A DNA stretch of 64,000 nt from Clarireedia homoeocarpa. Lineage: Eukaryota > Ascomycota > Leotiomycetes > Helotiales > Rutstroemiaceae. Under the pieces are notes generated by a model that saw only the letters and a list, made by a program, of their open reading frames with translations, searched no databases and had not been told where the DNA came from. Of the stretch, positions 1-11,533 are shown in pieces. Positions within the stretch are counted from its first letter, which is position 1. Every line of letters starts with the position of its first letter. The DNA lies in the NCBI GenBank assembly GCA_001465935.1, contig LNKV01000004.1, positions 434,001 to 498,000 of the forward strand, written 5' to 3'. Position numbers and translations under genes: made by a program.

Positions 1-509
1 GTTTACTCCTGATGACGATTTTCCTGCTCGGCGCTGCAGGGCTATGTACGATGACGTTTACGAGTCCCGACTGGACGGTCTTCATCTATCTCTTCATGAC
101 GGGCATGGGCTACGGGAGCATGCTGACGGTGACTCTCCTGGCGATTATTTCTGCCGTGGCGCATGATCATCAAGCGGTCATTACGTCGGCGAGTTACGCG
201 TTTCGCTCGACCGGCGGCACGATCGGGATTACGGTTGCGTCGGCGGTGTATCAGAATGTGTTGCAGAAGCAGTTGTGGGGGCGGTTTGGGGCGGAACCGG
301 GGGCGGCGGAGGAGATTGCCAGGATTAGGGATAGTTTTGATGAGTTGGGACGGCTGCCGGAGGGCTGGAAGGAGGGCGTTATGCTCAGTTTCTTGGAGGC
401 GTTTAGGGGGGTTTGGTGGTTGGGGTTGGGACTGGCCGCGTTGGCGTTGGTGGTGGGGGCGGGCATGAGACAGCATGTCTTGCATAATACTTTGGACAGG
501 AGGTCGTGA
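1..509 (+). CDS. MFS transporter, C-terminal part (5' end off the window)
   Basis: The last about 165 residues of a major facilitator transporter of the 14-helix fungal drug/H+ antiporter (DHA2, Vba-like) kind. The frame stays open upstream of the first ATG at position 12 to the window edge, so that ATG is internal. Visible are a membrane segment followed by a Gly-rich turn (GMGYGSMLTVTL), the helix with the FRSTGGTIGITVASAVYQN motif seen near helix 11-12 of this family, and a last hydrophobic segment (WWLGLGLAALALVVGAGM). It ends with TGA at 507-509. It presumably acts in the plasma or vacuolar membrane; the substrate is not readable. The codons are G-rich compared with the AT-rich DNA that follows. 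The family call is good and the subfamily is inference. Confidence 0.85.
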   Translation, partial: LLLMTIFLLGAAGLCTMTFTSPDWTVFIYLFMTGMGYGSMLTVTLLAIISAVAHDHQAVITSASYAFRSTGGTIGITVASAVYQNVLQKQLWGRFGAEPGAAEEIARIRDSFDELGRLPEGWKEGVMLSFLEAFRGVWWLGLGLAALALVVGAGMRQHVLHNTLDRRS

Positions 510-912
510 GGGGATAGGAAGAGGGGAGGGGGTGGGCTGAGGTGGGATAAGATGGGATGGGATAGGGAGGCAATAGAGTAGGGTGGAGATGAAGAAAGGC
601 AACCCCATTCGCGAAGATGACGGGATAAGACAGCGAAGTGACATGGCACGTTATACACGAAACAAATCATTGCGACGGAACGACAGAGTAGCAAGACGAG
701 GAGTATATACCACAGACCACACAAGATATTTTTTTAGACAAACAGAGGATAGATAAACAGTATCTAGACTAGAGTTTGTAAGATATTCAGATACTACTTA
801 ATGAACTCTATTATAATAATCTTACATTTTCTGATTTGTTTTTTCTACAACGAATAAGTTGGTAGATACTAAGGAGTATAGATAGGTATAGATAAGTTAA
901 GCGAATTGATAA
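510..912. other. AT-rich intergenic DNA, no gene seen
   Basis: About 400 bases between the MFS stop codon and the hAT-like element. The first 200 bases on the plus strand are purine-rich and the rest is AT-rich. I see no open frame with coding character, tRNA or clear regulatory site. Confidence 0.5.
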
Positions 913-1444
913 CAGTGTTGGGCAATGAATGGGTGGAATATACCCCTGGGTATTTATTCCTGATATCCTATTCTACCCGTTGAGATCTCAGTGGAATAGG
1001 ATATTATTTTTTAGGCGTGTTTTAAGCGATTTTGATGAAAGTAGGAGTACAAATTAGGCAAAATTGAGGATATACTTTTTTTTCGATTGTAATTATTGGC
1101 CTACTCTCTATATATACTGAATTAAAGCTTCCGCTCGACGATTAAGTGATTTCTTTCTTCTTCGCTGCCTGCTATTGCTGACTGCTTGAATTGCTCGAAT
1201 CCTTTCGATCGCTAAGAGTTTCTCGACTTTATGTAGGATTAGGGAGTTACACACGTATAACTTCGGATATGAGTCGTTATTTCCAGATTAGGCAATTCAA
1301 AGTGGATTAGCAGCAATCACATGATGATTTACCACGGATATTCCGGGTTTTGTGGAATATCCGCCTGCAGCTCTCCCTTATGGAATAGAATATTACCCCA
1401 GGGGTACCTAAAATATTCCGGGTGGAATGGGATGCCCAACACTG
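913..1444. mobile_element. Non-autonomous hAT-like element (MITE), about 532 bp
   Basis: The block starts with CAGTGTTGGGCA (913-924) and ends with its exact reverse complement TGCCCAACACTG (1433-1444). It is flanked by ATTGATAA (905-912) and ATTGATGA (1445-1452), an 8-base direct repeat with one mismatch. A 5'-CAGTG terminus, short terminal inverted repeats and an 8-bp target duplication are hallmarks of the hAT superfamily. Inside the ends, both arms carry imperfect repeats around GGAATAT and CCCCTGGG, as subterminal repeats often do. No transposase frame is present, so it would depend on an autonomous relative elsewhere. The 132-codon frame beginning at 1427 starts inside the right terminus and is not a credible gene. 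Confidence 0.8.
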
Positions 1445-1840
1445 ATTGATGATGATGAGCTGGTACCTCTGAGTAGGAAGTGTAGACCTATAGGGCGTAC
1501 AAGGAGCTACAGGCTATTTCAAAGCCTGCAAGTGCAAAGTGGTAATATAGCTGAGAACAATCGGAGCTTTCGAACTCTTATCCTTTCCTTCTATTTCGTA
1601 TTCATAGTTTGGCTACTACGAATATGCCTTGTCCGGAGATATTATAGCCTTCGCCTCGGGGTTTTCGGAATCACCACCTTCGTCACCATCTCCAATCACG
1701 AAACCAACTTGATTATCGCCGTCACGAAGCACCCTAACCTTTGCCCTCAGTCTCCAAGTACTGCGCACTTCCACGCCACCTCCGACATTGTCGAGTGTCC
1801 CGTTTGGAGGTGGCGGAGAGCGTAACGCCAGGATAAACAG

Positions 1841-4204
1841 CTACCCGAGACTCGACCAGGCTCCGCTAGACCAGCGCTGCCCAGCTAGAAGAAATAGCAT
1901 GTGCACCATGACTGTGAGCGTGTATAGAAACAGGACGACGAAGCTGAGATAGACTGTGATGCTGCGGAAGCCGTACCCGTAGAGCCGTTGCTTGACTGCA
2001 AAGTCGAATCGTGTGAAGCCCGCTTTCTGCGCTTCGGTGATACTGACGTTGATCCAGTCCCCGCCCACGAATCCATATTCGAGGTCATCCACGAACCAGT
2101 TGTACCACGAGTTCATCCGCATAACAGGGCCCAAATACCCGGTCCCATAAAACCCGTTCCCATACAACCCGTCCCAATACTCTACGCGGTCAGATGTGCC
2201 CAGCGCGTAAACGTCCGAATTGTGAGGCAGTTTCGATAGCCCTTCCGTTATCGCAAGTGAGAACCCTGTTGTCATGCACTCTATATCTGGTGTTAGGATT
2301 AGGTTACTGTAGCCATCTTCTGAATCATTGTTCAACTCCAACTTCGGTGGCCGCGCACACAAATCTATAAGCGCGTTGAAAAAACTGGTCGACTTATCAT
2401 GTTGAGCAACTGTCCCCATATTGAGCGAGACAAGCCAGTCTGTAGATATTGAAATTGGAGTATCGTTAATATTACCACCAACAGAATCGATCCTTTCTCC
2501 AGTGTAAGAATTTGCTATCACGTCAACGTTGATGTCTAAACCATGCGAAGCCTCTATGGTCGAATTCTCCCAATGTGCATGGACCAAGCAGATATGTGTA
2601 ACGTTGTGGGAGCGGTATAAAAATACAGCAGATTCATTAAAACGCGGGGTGATATATAGAATAGCAATTTCCAGAAATACTATGTCAACATCATTCAAGC
2701 GGTTCAAGATTGTGAACAGATACTCCGCATTTACAGCAGTCTGTTCAGAAAAATAGTCGAATAAGTAACTCATATTTAATACGCTGAGACTCCTTACTGC
2801 AGGCTCAATGTTCTCAGACAAGCAGGAAGTGGTGACGACGGGCTGCTGCCACAGAGCCGCAGTTTTCGTGTCCAGCTGGAAGGCTTTGGGTAAGAATTGA
2901 ACAGTCCAATCTCCTATCGATGAAGAGCTTATCTCGCGATCGATGTTCTGGAGGGGCCAGCGCTGCTGGTAATAGTAGGGAATCAAGAATTCTGTAAGAA
3001 AGAAGATATTATCCGACAGCGTTGTCGCCGATGCGATTACCAGTGACGGACGTTTTAAATCATCGATATCGAAGGCATGAAAACAGAATACGCTTAGAGT
3101 CCTAGATAAAATACTGGATAGGTCTGGTGGGTTAACAGTAATATTGACATTGAATACCTCGTAATAGCTGTCTCGTGGCTATGGCATGCCACGTAGGATT
3201 TCAGAGAGTCTATTTCCAGGACATATATTACTCTGCGCTAAGGAGAGGTTGTTATAGTTGCAGGCTTCTGGAATCATAGCAGCGGTAATATTCCACGGAT
3301 ATATACTAGACAGGTTCCCATCCAGGTAGAATTGATAAGAGTTTCGAGCAAAAAATAGTGTGTTGGAAATAGTGCTGCCAAGTTCCCACCAATCCAGTTT
3401 CGGGAGCATCGCGATTGCAGACGCTGGGCCTACCAAAGCCGCAATGACGATAATAAATATATAAATAAAGATAGTTACGATTCCTGCTACTAAGCAATCT
3501 TTAACGGTTGCCCAGAATTCGCTACTGATCAGGAAAGTTGGATTAGTAATCTGGAACGGTGATATAACAAGTCCAAGAGGGACTCCACTAGACTTGTTGC
3601 CTGCGAGGGAAGCTAGCAATCTGTAACGCATATAATAAAAGAGAATATATAAGAGAGAAGCTATCATCAATGACTCGTAGATGTTGGCAGCGAATTGCAA
3701 GGAATTGAGAACATTCGTTCTAGGCCACAGTGGGGGCCAGAGAAATCCCCCAATATAAATTCCCAGAAGAAGGAAGTTGACGAAGATAGGAAGGAAGTGA
3801 ACTAGCAAGAATCGTGTCAAAATACTGCTCACTCTGTGGCTGTATACGACTTTTGGCTTTTCCCGAGCAGGCTTCCTTGATACTCGCAACTTAATTGACT
3901 GGTCAAGATATACTGAAATTACTTTCTCGCAGTTACTTTCCTGGTCGCTGGCGTCCAAATTATATTGTCTTTCAACTGCTCGTGTATCCGTATACGTAGC
4001 ATAAGAATTTTCAATATCTCGGCTCTGTTTGAGTAGCCTCGCCATCTCTAACGATTCGGGCTGCTGAGCGTTATCATTGATTATATCTTAGGGCGATGTT
4101 TGATCAGCTAGTTGTAGTATCTCTGAATACCCCGAAGAGTGTGTGGCCTCATTCGCATTCTCGCTGCTGTTGCGAGTTTGGGGAGTTGGTTGGAAATGTT
4201 CCAT
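1841..4204 (-). pseudogene. Multi-spanning membrane protein gene broken by two in-frame stop codons
   Basis: One reading frame runs on the minus strand from ATG at 4204 to a final stop at 1841-1843 (787 codons). It is interrupted only by TAA at 4088-4090 (codon 39) and TAG at 3179-3181 (codon 342). There is no frameshift, and coding character continues on both sides of each stop. The N-terminal 90 or so residues are polar. Three membrane segments follow (near FLLVHFLPIFVNFLLLGIY, LMIASLLYILFYYM and IVTIFIYIFIIVIAALVG), then a long probably extracellular region with many N-glycosylation sites, and a last segment before the C-terminus (VYLSFVVLFLYTLTVMVHML). This resembles fungal uncharacterised integral membrane proteins; no function is assigned. 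The first ATG after the first stop, at 4045, could start a shortened product. No GT..AG intron that restores the frame is visible at either stop. TAA and TAG could each come from CAA/CAG by a CpA to TpA change, as RIP produces. Readthrough is the alternative. Confidence 0.75.
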
Positions 4205-5090
4205 GGCGCTGCCTAGATATCTTGTGCGAGATATTATAGCAGTAAGTAACTTAAGTGTGTAAAGAATGAGGTTCTAGCGAAGATGAAAGGTAGGATAACT
4301 ATCAATTCCGAATCTCGACTTCTCTGCCTCCATAGCCGCCCCCCTGCATACTTCACAGCCTCCTGCATACTACAACCTGGAATTGAGTTAGGTTACTCAG
4401 CAACTAAAACATCTAATTCGCTATTTGTGTGATGAAATATGCAGTCAACAGGTACAAATGAAACCAAGTAATGTATATAGTACCCTTTGGAGGGGTGGGA
4501 TACACACCTTTCTTTATTTTATTCCGGGAATAAGTATGGTCGCAGGCCAATGATTGTATTCTCAACACACAGTATACTAATACTATATGGCTCTATCAAG
4601 CGGCGTCTAGACCAGTCACATCAAAATACGGAAAACTGATCGACACGAATACCATCTGTTAGAGTTATAGGAATATACAAGGAAAGGCTTTCCAATCAGT
4701 ATACTAGTACATAGATTCATCCCCGTATATGTTCTCGCCGATTCTGATGTTAGCAAGGCCGATTGGCGATATCTGAGGTTACACATGAGTAGCACAGCAT
4801 ACGAAATGTTACTGTGCTATTCTAAAATAAAACCCAAATTGTAAACCAATATCCTATGCCGCAAGTTGGGGTCTCTCCTTAAATTTTAGAATCAGCGGAA
4901 TATGAAAAGTTGCTATTAACTCTGCAATACCAAACTCAATCGTAACTTTTATATGATTTACTATATTTTCTACTTTTCATCGACTGTTGATTCATCCGCT
5001 GGCACTCTGCCAATGTCTAGCACGAGACTTTAGTGGTTCCTGGAGAGGTGAACGAATATATAACAATACATCAATGAGATTGCCACCAAA
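4205..5090. other. AT-rich intergenic DNA, no gene seen
   Basis: No coding frame, tRNA or repeat that I can support. It separates the broken membrane-protein gene from the degraded coding relic. Confidence 0.4.
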
Positions 5091-5501
5091 CAAAAGAGTC
5101 AGCACTCTCAAGAGCCGCGCGAAGGAATCGAGAAGTCAGCCAAGAACAAGGGCAGCCAAGAAGTTATTTCCGGCCGCGATAGGAAAAAGAAGTCAGAAGA
5201 TATTACTCGCGGCCACAGATAAAGTGATGTGATTGAGACTATGGTAGGCTGCAAAGTTACCAATATGGATATCCGAAGTGTTGACTTCAACCTAGACACA
5301 ACTCATGGAGTTAGAGAGAAGCTGTGGTCGGCGACGAAGGGAATAGCAGGAGCGTAGCTCATTTGGTACACAATAGGTTGTACTTCTGTCAGTCCGTCAT
5401 AGAAGTCTGTGGAGTTGCAGGAACTGACGGATAAGACTGAGGTGATACAGCAAGTATGTGACTTGATCGAATGCTATCTAGTGGTGAGGCGTGTTTGGTG
5501 A
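5091..5501 (+). pseudogene. Possible degraded coding relic
   Basis: One frame from 5091 to a TGA at 5499-5501 reads as plausible hydrophilic protein (for example SAKNKGSQEVISGRDRKKK, then VTNMDIRSVDFNLDTTHGV and SVELQELTDKTEVIQQV). It is interrupted by TAA at 5220-5222, TAG at 5355-5357 and TAG at 5400-5402. All three could derive from CAA/CAG. I recognise no family and cannot define a start. Three stops in about 137 codons is fewer than expected by chance but not decisively so; this may be a fortuitous frame. Confidence 0.25.
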
Positions 5502-6322
5502 TATGGAAATGGAGCAGACTGCTAGTGTAAGTGAGGAGGAGGAGGAGGAGTAGGAAGGGAAAAGTAGATGTTGTATGTAATGGGAAGGAATAGAATTGGT
5601 GAGTGCCTGATGTGAGTGACGGTTGAAAAGACGAACAGTGTGAAGGAGTGCGAACAATTCTTCCTCGTGGAGCCTCGTAGTGAGGATGAAGGTGGACAGA
5701 AATTGGTGGGGATTAGGAGAAGCGTAGCATGAAAAAGCGCAGAAAAGCAACTGGACGAGATATCAAGCGCCTGTCTTCCCGCATAATGCGTGAATGGTGG
5801 GCAGTGCATTGGTGGAGGGAAGCTTGAGATTCCATATCCTCAGAGACAAAACTACGTCCCCTCTCCTCCCCCTATCATTTCATGAAAGTTGGGGAAGATT
5901 CTGCAATTGCCCACTTGAGAACAGAAAAGCATATGAAGGATATTTTATACCAGATAGACCGTGTTTGGAAGGAGACGTTAGCTGCATACGCAGTCTTGAA
6001 ATGGGTTGGAAATGTGTTTGGTGGTCAAGACTTGCCCCACCAAAATAACGACAAACGACCTCAGACACTCACAACTTTCCATTCACAATTTGCTCCTCTC
6101 CATGCCAACCAAACGCTTCTCACCATGGAAATTCTTGCAGATTCTTGTTTTTCCTCCGCCCTCTGGAGACCCAGAATTGAGAGTCCTCCCTGCCTTTTGT
6201 CGGGCTGCAATGGCGACATGTTTGCTGATTCCTTCGGTGGGAGTCATGCGGTGAGTGAGATGGAAGATTGAACTTAAACGGATCGCAGGTCCCTCCCTAC
6301 CTTGAGACCTTACTTTCGAGTC

Positions 6323-6952
6323 ATGTATCGCACAATATCTGAATCACAAGAATTGGTCAGGAAGGTAGAGAGGCGCGTCAAGGACTTCATGGCAAGATAC
6401 AATGCCTCGCACGATTTCGCCCACATCAAACGTGTCGTTCGCAGAGCTCACCTCATTCACAACGAGATAGTCGATGCAGCTATTAATGCTGGAAATGAAC
6501 CGCTATAGTTTAACATTAATATAATTACCTTTTCCACGATGCTACACGATATTGGCGATAGGAAATATATTTGGGACGGTGAAGACGCGACGACGATGGT
6601 ACGCGACCTTCTTATCGAAGTGTGGGCAAACAACGACTTGGCGCAGAAAGTACAAACAATCTGCCTGGGCGTTTCATACAACTCGGAAATCAAGAATATT
6701 GAGAAGGTCAAGGGACTTATCAAGAAGTACCCCGAGCTGGCGATTGTCCAAGATACGGATCGTCTTGATAGCATTGGAGCAATCGGCATCGGACGCGTTT
6801 TCTGCTACGGGGGTATAAAGACTGAGAGCTCTATGGATGAATTGATTGCAATCTTTGAATTGAGGCTGCTGAGGTTGGAATCTTTCATAAAGACTGGACC
6901 TGGAAGGGAGATGGCTGAAGAAGCTACTGCGCGCTTGAGGCTTTTCGAATAA
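6323..6952 (+). pseudogene. HD-domain phosphohydrolase (YedJ-like) interrupted by one TAG
   Basis: From ATG 6323 to TAA 6950-6952 there is a single frame of 209 codons interrupted only by TAG at 6506-6508. Before the stop, HDFAHIKRVVRRAHLI supplies the first histidine region. After it come MLHDIGDRKY, the HD pair that defines the superfamily, and QDTDRLDSIGAIGIGR, the downstream Asp motif. The length (about 209 residues) and motif order match YedJ-like HD hydrolases, metal-dependent phosphohydrolases of unknown substrate. ATG 6539, just downstream of the stop, would give a 137-residue product without the first His region and so probably without metal binding. The only intron that removes the TAG (39 bases ending at CTATAG) is too short and would delete a conserved helix. 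A nonsense pseudogene is the simplest reading; readthrough or a sequencing error is possible. Confidence 0.75.
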
Positions 6953-7643
6953 TAGCGGAAAGAGGAAATCGTTTTGGAGAAGGAGTACGAATTATGATTT
7001 ACTTCATAAATCAAATCCTGGTATCGATGGGAAGGCTGATGCTGGCTGGCTCTAGTTTGACATTGACTGCGTGCCTGTTTGAGACTTGGTTTAGGCATTT
7101 TGATAACAGCTCTGAAGTATTCATTGCTGCTATGGGGCTGCAATCAAAAGTTTGGAATTACTGCACACCTTCCTACGGTACTATATTTTGGTTGTTTCTT
7201 TCATCTGCTGTTTTGTGCACATTGTTTGCATTGGTGGCGCCGGCAACTATGTTTGACCGAGCAATATCTGTATAGTTTCATGAAATTGCTCTTGCATAGC
7301 GTCGTACTTTTTCTATCTCGTAATTCTGCATTTATTCAAAATTTTCCGCATGATTGTTACTTTCCCGGTTTTCTCTCGTACAAAAGCAAGGTTGTCGATC
7401 GCTGCAGCTACCAAGGTAGCGTTGGCAATTTGTCTCCAAATTAGGAAGGTTATAGCATACCAATGCATATTCTAGGGTATTATCTTCTCGTGATGTAGCA
7501 CTGCATCCAAATTTCCATCAAGGATAGTCAACGCTATCAACCCCTCATCAATTCAGAACTCCGATTCAAAATACTCGTAAGTAGCTCTTTTCCCCGACTT
7601 CACATCATTTCTACACTTCTTCTCGCAATAATATTCATTCAGA

Positions 7644-10339
7644 ATGACGTTCAGAATATCGCTGCGACTACTTATTTTCTTCCTTCACCCTTGGTCCATC
7701 CTCGCCAGCTGGAATGCAACCAACTCTACGTTAGGAAATTCAAGTTCTTTCGATGTTTTTCAATACCTGAATCTCCTGATCGGAACTGACGATGGAGGAA
7801 ATGTATTTGCTGGCGCAACTCTACCTTATGGGATGGCAAAAGCAGTTGCTGATGTCACCGGTCAGAACACGGCTGGATTTTCTAGTGACGGTAGTAGTGT
7901 GACGGGGTTTTCACATATGCATGATTCGGGAACGGGAGGCAATCCATCGCTGGGAAACTTTCCATTATTTCCACAGTACTGTCCCGAGGATGAAATTGAT
8001 AATTGTGACTTCCTAATCACCGACCGAGCAACGCCCTACTTAAATGGCTCCGTCGTAACCACGCCAGGGTATTTCGGTTTGGGCTTAGCAACGGGGATCC
8101 AAGCGGAGATGACGACGACGGAGCATGCTGCTTTGTATCATTTCATGTTTCCTCCGGCTTCGTCATCGAATGGCTCTGCCCTGAGTCCCCTGATTCTCTT
8201 GGACCTGACGGATCTGGCGGCAAGTAGGCAGAATGCCACTATCAGTTTGAGCGACGACGGTCGCATAAAAGCCAACGGGACTTTTATCCCCAGTTTTGGA
8301 AGTGGATCGTTCATGTCGTATGTCTGTGTTGACTTCTCCGGGGCAAGTATCTTGGATAGTGGCATATGGGTGAATAATCGAGCAGGAACGGCGCCAAAGG
8401 AGCTGTTCGTTACGAGGGGTATAAATTTATTCTACATCCAAGCAGGAGGCTTTGTGCGCTTCAATCGCCCTGCAAATGGAACAGTCAGTGCAAGAGTCGG
8501 TGTTAGTCTGGTTAGCTCCGATCAAGCGTGCCGAAATGCGGAGAACGAAATTCCTGGGCCAGAATGGGATTTTAATGGGACGAGAAAAACCGCCGAAGAT
8601 GCTTGGAGGGAGAAACTGAGCGTAGTGACTGTGGAGAGTGGTAATGTGAGTGACTCATTGTTGACCAGTTTCTATAGTGCAATTTACAGGACAATGATGT
8701 CGCCCCAGAATTATACTGGCGAGAACCCTTTGTGGGAGAGTTCTGAACCATACTTCGATTCATTCTATTGGTACGTGCTCGAACAGGTCGTGAGGCATGA
8801 ATTAACAATCCTCTAGCATCTGGGATGCATTTCGATCGCAACTTCCTTTCCTCACTATCATTGATCCAACTGCACTATCTGAGATGATCCGAAGTCTTCT
8901 GGACACATACAAGAACCTTGGTTGGCTTCCTGATTGCCGAATGAGCCTGTGCAAAGGTTTCACCCAAGGTGGATCTAACGCTGACAATGTTATCGCGGAT
9001 GCGTATGTGAAGAATCTTACAGGCATTGACTGGCAGCTCGCATATGAGGCGGTAGTCAATGATGCAGAGAATGAACCTCTAGACTGGTCTAATGAAGGAC
9101 GTGGTGGCTTGATGTCTTGGAAATCACTGAACTACATTCCTTACCTCGATTTCGATTACCTGGGCTTTGGTACCAACTCGAGAAGCATATCCAGAACATT
9201 AGAGTATTCTTACAACGACTTCTGCATCTCGAATTTGGGAAGGGGTCTAGGAAAGACTGATTACATGAAATACTTTCAGCGTGCTACGAATTGGAAGAAT
9301 TTGTGGAAGAAAGATCAAACATCATCAATCAACGGAGTTGACACCGGGTATACTGGCTTTTTCCAACCCAAATATCTGAATGGCACATGGGGTTACCAGG
9401 ATCCGATCCTCTGCAGTCCACTGGATTCATTCTGTAGTTTGACATCGAACCCACAAGAGACGTTTGAGGACAGCATCTGGGAGTATCAATTGTAAGACGT
9501 GGCTTCTCACATATCTACACAAAACCTAATGATATAATAGCTTCGTTCCACACGACGTCGCATCCCTCATCGATCTTCTTGGAGGACCTGAAGCATTTAT
9601 TTCTCGTCTCGACTACCTTCATACAAGTGGTCTCACAGACATTGGTAACGAGCCATCCTTCCTAACCGTTTTCTTGTATCATGTCAGTTCTTCCGGCCCA
9701 CTTATTGATGTTCCCCACTAACCCACCCCAGTATGCCGGTCGACCCGCCCTCTCCTCTACCCGCGCACGCACATATATCCCCAGCTACTTTAATGACTCC
9801 ACTACCGGCCTCCCTGGTAACGACGATACTGGCGCAATGGCATCATTCACAGCTTTCACTATGATGGGATTATTCCCCAACCCGGGCCAGAATGTATATT
9901 TAATCATACCACCGTTCTTCGAATCGATAAGTTTCAGAGGTGAGGGAGGGAAGGTGAGTACAATTCGAAATGTGGGATTCGATGGTGGAGTGAAGAACGT
10001 CTTCGTCCAGAGTGCAAGGTTGAATGGAGAGGTCTGGACAAAGAATTGGATGTAAGTCTCCTTTCGCTTGCTTGTTTGAATGTTGTGGGACGTGGATGGG
10101 CTGTGAGAAGTGCTGTGAGATTGGAATGTGCTTGGTGATACAAACTTGCTGAAGGAGTAATATGAAGAGTTTGCATATGCTGCAAATGGCGATACTGACT
10201 GTTTGGCAGTGGGCATGAATTCTTTGCGGAGGGCATGACGCTGGAGTTGGTAGTGGGAGATACAGAAAGTGAGTGGGGAACGAGGGAGGTGGATTTGCCA
10301 CCTAGCATGAACGCTGGGGCAGTGAAGATCGGGGTCTGA
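7644..10339 (+). CDS. Secreted GH92 alpha-mannosidase
   Basis: Five exons join in frame to 797 residues: 7644-8770, 8817-9491, 9541-9682, 9732-10051 and 10210-10339, with stop TGA 10337-10339. Residues 1-21 form a signal peptide (hydrophobic LLIFFLHPWSILAS) and many N-glycosylation sites follow, so the enzyme is exported. Family GH92 is shown by GTDDGGNVFAGATLPYG at about residue 47, GFSHMHDSGTGG, YFDSFYCIWDAFR across the first splice junction, NEGRGG, GNEPSF at about 637 and PGNDDTGAMASF at about 680. The last two are the hallmark C-terminal motifs that carry catalytic and calcium-binding residues. Known GH92 members are calcium-dependent exo-alpha-mannosidases acting on N- or O-glycans. The length is typical. 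Nothing is broken; the 158-base last intron is longer than the others. Confidence 0.95.
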
Positions 10340-10934
10340 GCACCTGACAACTTAGCCTAACTCATTTAGTCTCAATTTACACATCTCAAACATTATTTGT
10401 AGCTCCTATTCTACGCCTAATTGTGCCCCCTTTGTGTCTATCGTACCTCGCTATTGCCTAGTAGGAGTCAGATACCTCGATATCACATCCGATATCACTA
10501 TCACAAACACGATAAAGCTCACGGAGCAGGGCATTGGGTTTGGTGCCCATTTTGAAGTACTCATTCCTGTCTTTTTGGGACCTGGTAGCCCACATCTTAG
10601 GAAAGCAAAATATTGGAAACTGCCTGGCGGCGAGCCACGGTGCAGAAATGGTTCTCACAGACACTTTCTCTCTTTTGCCGGAGTAATTGAAAAGTTATCA
10701 GAGCAGCCCGAATAGCAAATTCTCAAACAGCAAAAACTTTCCGATGGAGTATGAGCTGCATCAAAAGAACCTTTACGGCAATGTTGCATGGAAGTAGTTT
10801 GTATTCCGTAATTGATTCTGAATGAATTTTCGTAACCTCTGTCAGTAAGATTGATCCCATGCAAAAGCAAACACTTCCTAGTGCTGTAGAGTCCCTGGAC
10901 TCTGATAATATCGATTATGCCACCATAAATGCTC
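10340..10934. other. Intergenic DNA between convergent genes, no gene seen
   Basis: It lies between the mannosidase stop and the 3' end of the small minus-strand gene. The short frames present lack coding character. Confidence 0.4.
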
Positions 10935-11346
10935 CTAATAATAGACTTCCCATAGCAGACTTGCAGCAAGTAAGCCTCCGCAAACGCCTTCAAAGATCGC
11001 TACTTTTCTCCACACACCGCCATTCCTCAAGAAGACTAAAACAGCCATGGTACGTCCCAAGATGGAAAGCTTCATTGCCAGCTTGTCCCTCTTCTTCGCC
11101 GCAATGAGATAAAATGTGCTGCTAGTACTCAGCATACCTGAAGCCATTCGTTGAATATGGGATGGAGGGAGACATTTACCCTATGGTGATGGAGCTCAGA
11201 GCAAACGCATGAACGATTGGTATTGATTCGATGCCCAACATCTCGGCATTTTTCTTTGCGGCTGACGATGAAAGAAGATTGATAGCTCCGTTTTGAATAG
11301 CTAATATCCCCTGGAAATACAGGATTATTGAGGAGAGATGTGTCAT
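10935..11346 (-). CDS. Small membrane protein, about 120 residues, unknown function
   Basis: On the minus strand, exon 1 runs 11346-11180 and exon 2 ends with a stop at 10935-10937. The donor is GTAAAT at 11179. The acceptor is either TAG ending at 11122 or GAG ending at 11128; both keep the frame and differ by two residues. The product begins MTHLSSIILYFQGILAI and contains about four hydrophobic helices separated by short basic loops (AAKKRDKLAMK, RNGGVWRK), ending LLAASLLWEVYY. The size and pattern resemble small four-helix proteins of the DUF4267 type (a conserved Gly-His-Ala helix, then Arg...Trp near the third helix), but that is only a resemblance. It is tail-to-tail with the mannosidase gene. 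Confidence 0.6.
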
Positions 11347-11499
11347 TTTACGTCAAGGTCGCGGTGTAGAAGCTTTTGATTGGTGATCGAGCCTGTAATT
11401 ATGGTTGCACCGGGTTGAAGGATATTCCGCTACTCGCACACTCGTTGATATGTTATCCTGTAGTTATTGCTATTGCTACGAGCGTCTTTCGTTCCTCGG

Positions 11500-11525
11500 A
11501 AAAAAAAAAAAAAAAAAAAAAAAAA
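11500..11525 (+). repeat. Poly(A) tract, A26
   Basis: Twenty-six consecutive A. It sits directly before a degenerate MITE copy and interrupts where that copy's left end should be. It could be a microsatellite expansion or the tail of an old retroposed insertion; neither can be decided here. Confidence 0.9.
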
Positions 11526-11533
11526 CTATCACT

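Noticed and set aside
1427..1825. 132-codon plus-strand frame after the hAT-like element
   Set aside because: It starts inside the element's right terminus, has irregular composition and no family features; a chance frame.
5350..5420. tRNA-like GTAGCTCATTTGGTA in the relic region
   Set aside because: Only the D-arm resembles a tRNA; no anticodon arm, T arm or acceptor pairing follows.
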